This document shows positions 61,236-64,000 of a stretch of DNA of 64,000 nt, in pieces. Made by a program: the position numbers and the translations under genes. Position 1 is the stretch's first letter, and every line of letters begins with the position of its first letter. This DNA is from Nitrococcus mobilis Nb-231 (GTDB lineage Bacteria; Pseudomonadota; Gammaproteobacteria; Nitrococcales; Nitrococcaceae): NCBI RefSeq assembly GCF_000153205.1, contig NZ_CH672427.1, positions 2,528,241 to 2,592,240 on the forward strand, given 5' to 3'. The notes beneath the pieces are model-generated. The model saw nothing but the letters and a program-made list of their open reading frames with translations, made no database searches and was not told where the DNA came from.

Positions 61236-62343
61236 GTGTGCCGCAGCAATGCGGAGTGGTCGGCAAGGAGGCGGACCGCGAAGCATGAGAAGCTGCTGAA
61301 GTGATGGAGGGATCGACCCTCCGGAGTCTGCCTGCAGGGGCCGGCTTCAAACCGCCCTCGTGCGGCATTGGCTGAAGACCGTTGTCGTGAGCGTCGGGGG
61401 AGAAGGCGGGTTCACGTGGCCCGTCAGGTGCGAATCGAGAAGGCGAGCACAAGCGAACCATCGTCAAGGTGCCGATACTGATTACCCGACATCAAAACCG
61501 AGGGCCACAATTACTCTCGGGAGGAGCCCATCAGATACCTGCTTACTGGGTGGGTGGTGTCCGGCATAGAGATGGCGCGAGCTCGATTCAGGCGCTTTGG
61601 TGGAACTGCGGGAACTCGAACCGTGATGTGAAGGGAGTAGGTCAAGTGAAGGAAAGCGAGGCCGAGAGTACCGATGCACGGGTCGAGGACGGACCGATCT
61701 GTAGTAGCGTGGAAGCACCTGTAATGGGTGCCGAGCCAAGGGATCGGATTGCTGCAGTCGAGTCACCGGTCAACTCCCACGGGAGGATGAGCAGGTGATA
61801 TCGGCGAAGCCCTTTGTGATTCCGAAACGCTTGGTGTGGGAGGCCTACCAGCGTGTGAAGGCCAATCGGGGTGCGGCCGGGATCGATGATCAAACGATCC
61901 AGGACTTTGATCGTGAACAAAGCAGGAATCTCTACCGGATCTGGAATCGGATGTCGTCGGGGAGCTACTTTCCCCCGGCGGTCAAGGCCGTAGCGATTGC
62001 GAAGAAGTCCGGAGGAGAGCGGATACTCGGTGTGCCGACGGTCAGCGACAGGATCGCGCAGACGGTCGTTACCCTGGTGCTGGAGCCGATCCTGGAACCG
62101 GTCTTTCATGACGACTCCTACGGCTACCGGCCCGGGCGATCAGCGCACGACGCCCTTGCAGTAACGCGCAAGCGTTGCTGGGAGCGGAATTGGGTGCTGG
62201 AGTACGATATTCGCGGCTTGTTCGACAACATTGATCACGACTTGCTCCTCAAAGCCCTTCGTCATCATTGCGACGAGCGCTGGGTACTGCTCTATGTGGA
62301 GCGCTGGCTAACCGCCCCGATGCACGGTAGCGACGGGACGCGC
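61236..62343 (+). mobile_element. Group II intron copy (type 2), 3'-truncated
   Basis: It begins GTGTGCCGCAGCAATGCGG after CCTGTCAGGATAGATG and runs through the 5' RNA domains to a reverse-transcriptase start at 61795. It breaks off at 62343, where the sequence changes to half of an attC palindromic linker. It is oriented opposite to the cassette genes. The 52822 copy and the inverted fragment at 51220 are of the same type. Confidence 0.85.
61795..62343 (+). pseudogene. Group II intron reverse transcriptase, N-terminal part (type 2)
   Basis: The protein is nearly identical to that at 53044: IPKRLVWEAYQRVKANRGAA, then SDRIAQTVVTLVLEPILEPV and YDIRGLFDNIDHDLLLKALR. It stops matching after GSDGTR, before the GTPQGG motif. 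The frame then runs into attC sequence (stop at 62461-62463). The catalytic region is lost. Confidence 0.85.
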
Positions 62344-62363
62344 GATGGGCGGCGCAAAGCGCC

Positions 62364-62461
62364 GCCGAACGTTGGCGATGAGCCGCGCTTGACGGCGACC
62401 GACTGGAGCGGCAGCGAAAGGCGGGAGCGGTCAAGCGTCGGACTCCATCGCCTTGTTGGGT
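62364..62461 (-). other. attC site 4 (98 bp)
   Basis: Minus reading: ACCCAAC (62461-62455, exact) and GTTCGGC (62370-62364). The left arm GGCGATGGAGTCC pairs with GGCTCATCGCC with an unpaired G, and the inner arms CGACGCTTGAC / GTCAAGCGCGG pair with another bulge. Half of the palindromic linker follows before the intron junction. Confidence 0.8.
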
Positions 62462-62871
62462 GACCACTGATTCCATGACGATTTTTCGTACGTTTTTGAC
62501 TCGACGTTTACAAGCCAGATTTGCAACTCTGGAAACGCTTTTCCGATTCGGTTCCATGCCACACCGTATTGTCTAGCACGGGCAGGCAGCCCCCTTGCCG
62601 CAAGATGAGGCATCGCGATCACACACTGGCTTGCACCGTCATCCAGCCTCGACACCGCTCTAAAAAACACTTCATAAAAGTCTTTGGCTCGGGCCGGACC
62701 GCTCGACTTGTGCCCGATGACTTCGATGTGGAATTCTTTTCCGTCCTTACTCGCAATAATGTCTACGCCGGTCTCGCCGTATCCTCGATTCGGTGTCAGA
62801 TCGTAGCTCTCCTCCTCAAGTATTTCTCGAAGGCAATTCTCTGTATCGTCGTTTCTGACAATCGACGGCAT
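62431..62871 (-). CDS. Restriction-endonuclease-fold cassette protein
   Basis: The 146-residue protein has a helical opening and the core PNRGYGETGVDIIASKDGKE, then FHIEVIGHKSS: D37 on one strand and E50 on the next, as in PD-(D/E)XK enzymes. The usual E-x-K lysine is replaced by Ile52, with a lysine at 55, so activity is uncertain. The ending WSPNKAMESDA is encoded by attC 4, which supplies the stop. No partner is visible. Confidence 0.55.
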   Translation of the reverse strand: MPSIVRNDDTENCLREILEEESYDLTPNRGYGETGVDIIASKDGKEFHIEVIGHKSSGPARAKDFYEVFFRAVSRLDDGASQCVIAMPHLAARGLPARARQYGVAWNRIGKAFPELQIWLVNVESKTYEKSSWNQWSPNKAMESDA

Positions 62872-62881
62872 GGCTTACGTC

Positions 62882-63103
62882 ACCCAACGGAGTTGGCGAT
62901 GAGCGGTCCCCATGCGTCGGGGCTCAATGCCCCGGCGCATGGGGGGCTCCATTGCCAGTTCGGCGGCGTTTCGCGCCGGCACGGAATCGAACGAAGGGAG
63001 CGCGAGATTAGGCATCAAGCCCACCTCCGATTGTTGAATGTTCCCCGGTCGACCTTGGTGCCTAATCTCGCGCTTTCCGCGCTCATCGCCAACTCCGTTC
63101 GGG
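62882..63103 (-). repeat. Giant-hairpin cassette unit, copy 2 (222 bp)
   Basis: Nearly the same sequence as copy 1. On minus it closes with GTTGGGT (62888-62882), a consensus attC end, 11 bp before the nuclease-like start. It opens CCCGAAC (63103-63097). The outer arm pair (AGTTGGCGATGAGCG) and the inner GCGCGAGATTAGG pair are intact. Confidence 0.75.
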
Positions 63104-63116
63104 GGCGCGAAGCGCC

Positions 63117-63187
63117 GCCGAACGTCATGCTCAGCCGCCGCCCTGGAGCGTAGCGGAAGGTCGGTCGGCTGGAGCAACATGTTAGAC
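63117..63187 (-). other. attC site 3 (71 bp)
   Basis: Minus reading: GTCTAAC (63187-63181, exact) and GTTCGGC (63123-63117). The arms ATGTTGCTCCAGCCG / CGGCTGAGCAT pair with extra bases on the left arm. It begins six bases past the PEP-CTERM gene stop. Confidence 0.8.
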
Positions 63188-63192
63188 GCTGA

Positions 63193-63747
63193 CTAAGTGC
63201 AATTTTCAACTATGTTGTCATAACTTGAATGCCTGCGAAACTGGATCAGTAGGAAACCGACAATTCCTGCTATAAGTAAAAGCAATGTCGGGGGTTCAGG
63301 GACACCCACCGGTTCATTCCTAATGTTTCCGGTACCGTCTTTATAAGTGCCTCGAGTATTAGGAATTTCATTACCTGCCCCATCTGTTTGAAACCAAAAT
63401 AGGTCAAAAGATCCGGTAGCTACTATGTCACTAAAACCTATTCTAATCGCATAATCACTAGAGCCGGTCCGGGTAAAGTCAGCTTTACCAGCAGCGGGCG
63501 TAAAGCTGGTGGAGACGGAGTTCCCCGCTCCAATAACCACTATCGCACTAAAATCTCCTCTCAACTCATCCGTTTTCCACTCTACATGGAAATCTGGACT
63601 ATCTATATCTCTCCATGTGAGACGGAAACGGTCTTCTTCGTCAGGTAGTGCTGGCAACGGACCAACTTCAGCTATTATAGGCATAGCCATCACAGCGTTA
63701 TGAAGTGAACACAAGACCGCTAATAATATAAAGTGAATTAATTTCAT
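63193..63747 (-). CDS. PEP-CTERM sorted exoprotein in an integron cassette
   Basis: The 184-residue protein has a signal peptide (LIHFILLAVLCSLHNAVMA), a beta-rich middle and a C-terminal PEP-CTERM signal: VPEPPTLLLLIAGIVGFLL followed by basic RRHSSYD. Such proteins are cut and sorted by an exosortase, usually in species that make extracellular polysaccharide. No exosortase is in the window. The DNA is AT-richer than its surroundings, which fits a captured gene. The tail after RR is longer than usual. Confidence 0.85.
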   Translation of the reverse strand: MKLIHFILLAVLCSLHNAVMAMPIIAEVGPLPALPDEEDRFRLTWRDIDSPDFHVEWKTDELRGDFSAIVVIGAGNSVSTSFTPAAGKADFTRTGSSDYAIRIGFSDIVATGSFDLFWFQTDGAGNEIPNTRGTYKDGTGNIRNEPVGVPEPPTLLLLIAGIVGFLLIQFRRHSSYDNIVENCT

Positions 63748-63778
63748 TTTTTATCTCCTTTTCGCCGGTAACTCGGGT

Positions 63779-63998
63779 GTCTAACGGAGATGGCGATGAG
63801 CGGTCCCCATGCGTCGGGGCTCAATGCCCCGGCGCATGGGGGGCTCGATCGCCAGTTCGGCGGCGCTTCGCGCCGGCACTGAATTGGACGAAGGGAGCGC
63901 GAGATTAGGCATCAAGCCCGCCTCCACTTGTGGATGCCCCCGACCAGCCTTGGTGCCTAATCTCGCGTTTTCCGCGCTCATCGCCAACTCCGTTCGGT
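63779..63998 (-). repeat. Giant-hairpin cassette unit, copy 3 (220 bp)
   Basis: The third copy closes with GTTAGAC (63785-63779, consensus) on minus and opens ACCGAAC at 63998-63992, against the window edge. The outer arm has AGATGG in place of AGTTGG on one side. It precedes the PEP-CTERM gene by 31 bp. Confidence 0.75.
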
Positions 63999-64000
63999 GG

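Larger units (their letters stand above)
57822..64000 (-). other. Integron gene-cassette array (no integrase in window)
   Basis: All six protein genes here are on the minus strand, lack promoters of their own and are separated by attC-like sites. Each site has an RYYYAAC-type start and GTTRRRY-like end with an unpaired base in the left arm, the orientation expected for minus-strand cassettes. The array continues past 64000, and an integrase and attI site would be expected on that side. On the other side it ends at the IS5/group II intron junction. Cassettes vary in GC and codon use, as collected genes do. Confidence 0.8.

Noticed and set aside
61168..61467. Minus-strand frame at 61168-61467 and plus-strand frame at 51117-51455 with shared sequence PHEGGLKPAP
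   Set aside because: They share sequence because both lie antisense to the 5' RNA of the same intron type; they are not a protein family.
57822..64000. CRISPR array reading of the repeats
   Set aside because: Repeats are long, palindromic, irregularly spaced and separated by genes. There are no 25-40 bp direct repeats with uniform spacers.

Overview
The window is GC-rich chromosomal DNA. Its housekeeping genes (dapA-bamC, gcvR-bcp, hemB, hemE, gltBD, tgpA-DUF58-moxR, bepA), a class III PHA synthase (phaC/phaE) and type VI secretion genes point to a gammaproteobacterium. A Chromatiales or Ectothiorhodospiraceae-like host is my best guess. It rests on gene content only, since no rRNA or tRNA gene is visible.

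Layout. 1-7463: the end of a type VI secretion (T6SS) cluster, with the TssM C-terminus, a TagF-PppA fusion and the PpkA kinase. It is followed by a hydrolase lipoprotein and a Sel1/caspase-like lipoprotein. 7576-8262: a decayed MFS transporter, then a VanZ-like gene. 8914-18433 (minus): a 5-oxoprolinase-type HyuAB fusion, an RND pump with its adaptor, and a DegQ-type protease. 18525-28182 (minus): aroE, hemB, a Nudix hydrolase, hemE, gltD and gltB. 28572-32519 (minus): moxR, DUF58 and transglutaminase genes in one tight operon. 32776-34414: a palindrome with a small membrane protein, a triple-BON protein, and a stretch with a near-consensus promoter and an intrinsic terminator but no gene, which is a candidate small RNA. 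34521-48303: phaC/phaE, bepA, a perM-like gene, a PIN-PhoH protein, bcp, gcvR, dapA, bamC and purL.

48304-57821 is a nest of mobile elements. It holds a perfect 30-bp palindrome, the 5' part of one group II intron, a frame-disrupted IS1634-like element and an inverted 5' fragment of a second intron type. Next come an AT-rich DNA/RNA endonuclease gene with a 127-bp MITE-like element at its start, and two transposase tails. Then a truncated intron reverse transcriptase is joined, through a compact serine-recombinase element with 23-bp inverted ends, to the back half of another reverse transcriptase. Finally an IS5 copy sits in the domain VI loop of that intron.

57822-64000 reads as an integron gene-cassette array on the minus strand. 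Single promoterless genes are separated by attC-like sites (GCCCAAC-type and GTTRRRY-type ends with imperfectly paired inner arms). No integrase lies in the window; it would be expected beyond the right edge. The cassettes carry a deaminase-like protein, two PD-(D/E)XK nuclease-like proteins, a TIR-domain protein, a 5'-truncated secreted protein and a PEP-CTERM protein. Three copies of a 222-bp giant-hairpin unit also sit between cassettes and look like gene-less cassettes. Several cassette genes read through their attC and take their C-terminal tail and stop codon from it. The mix of TIR, nuclease-like and deaminase-like cassettes suggests defence functions, but that is inference.
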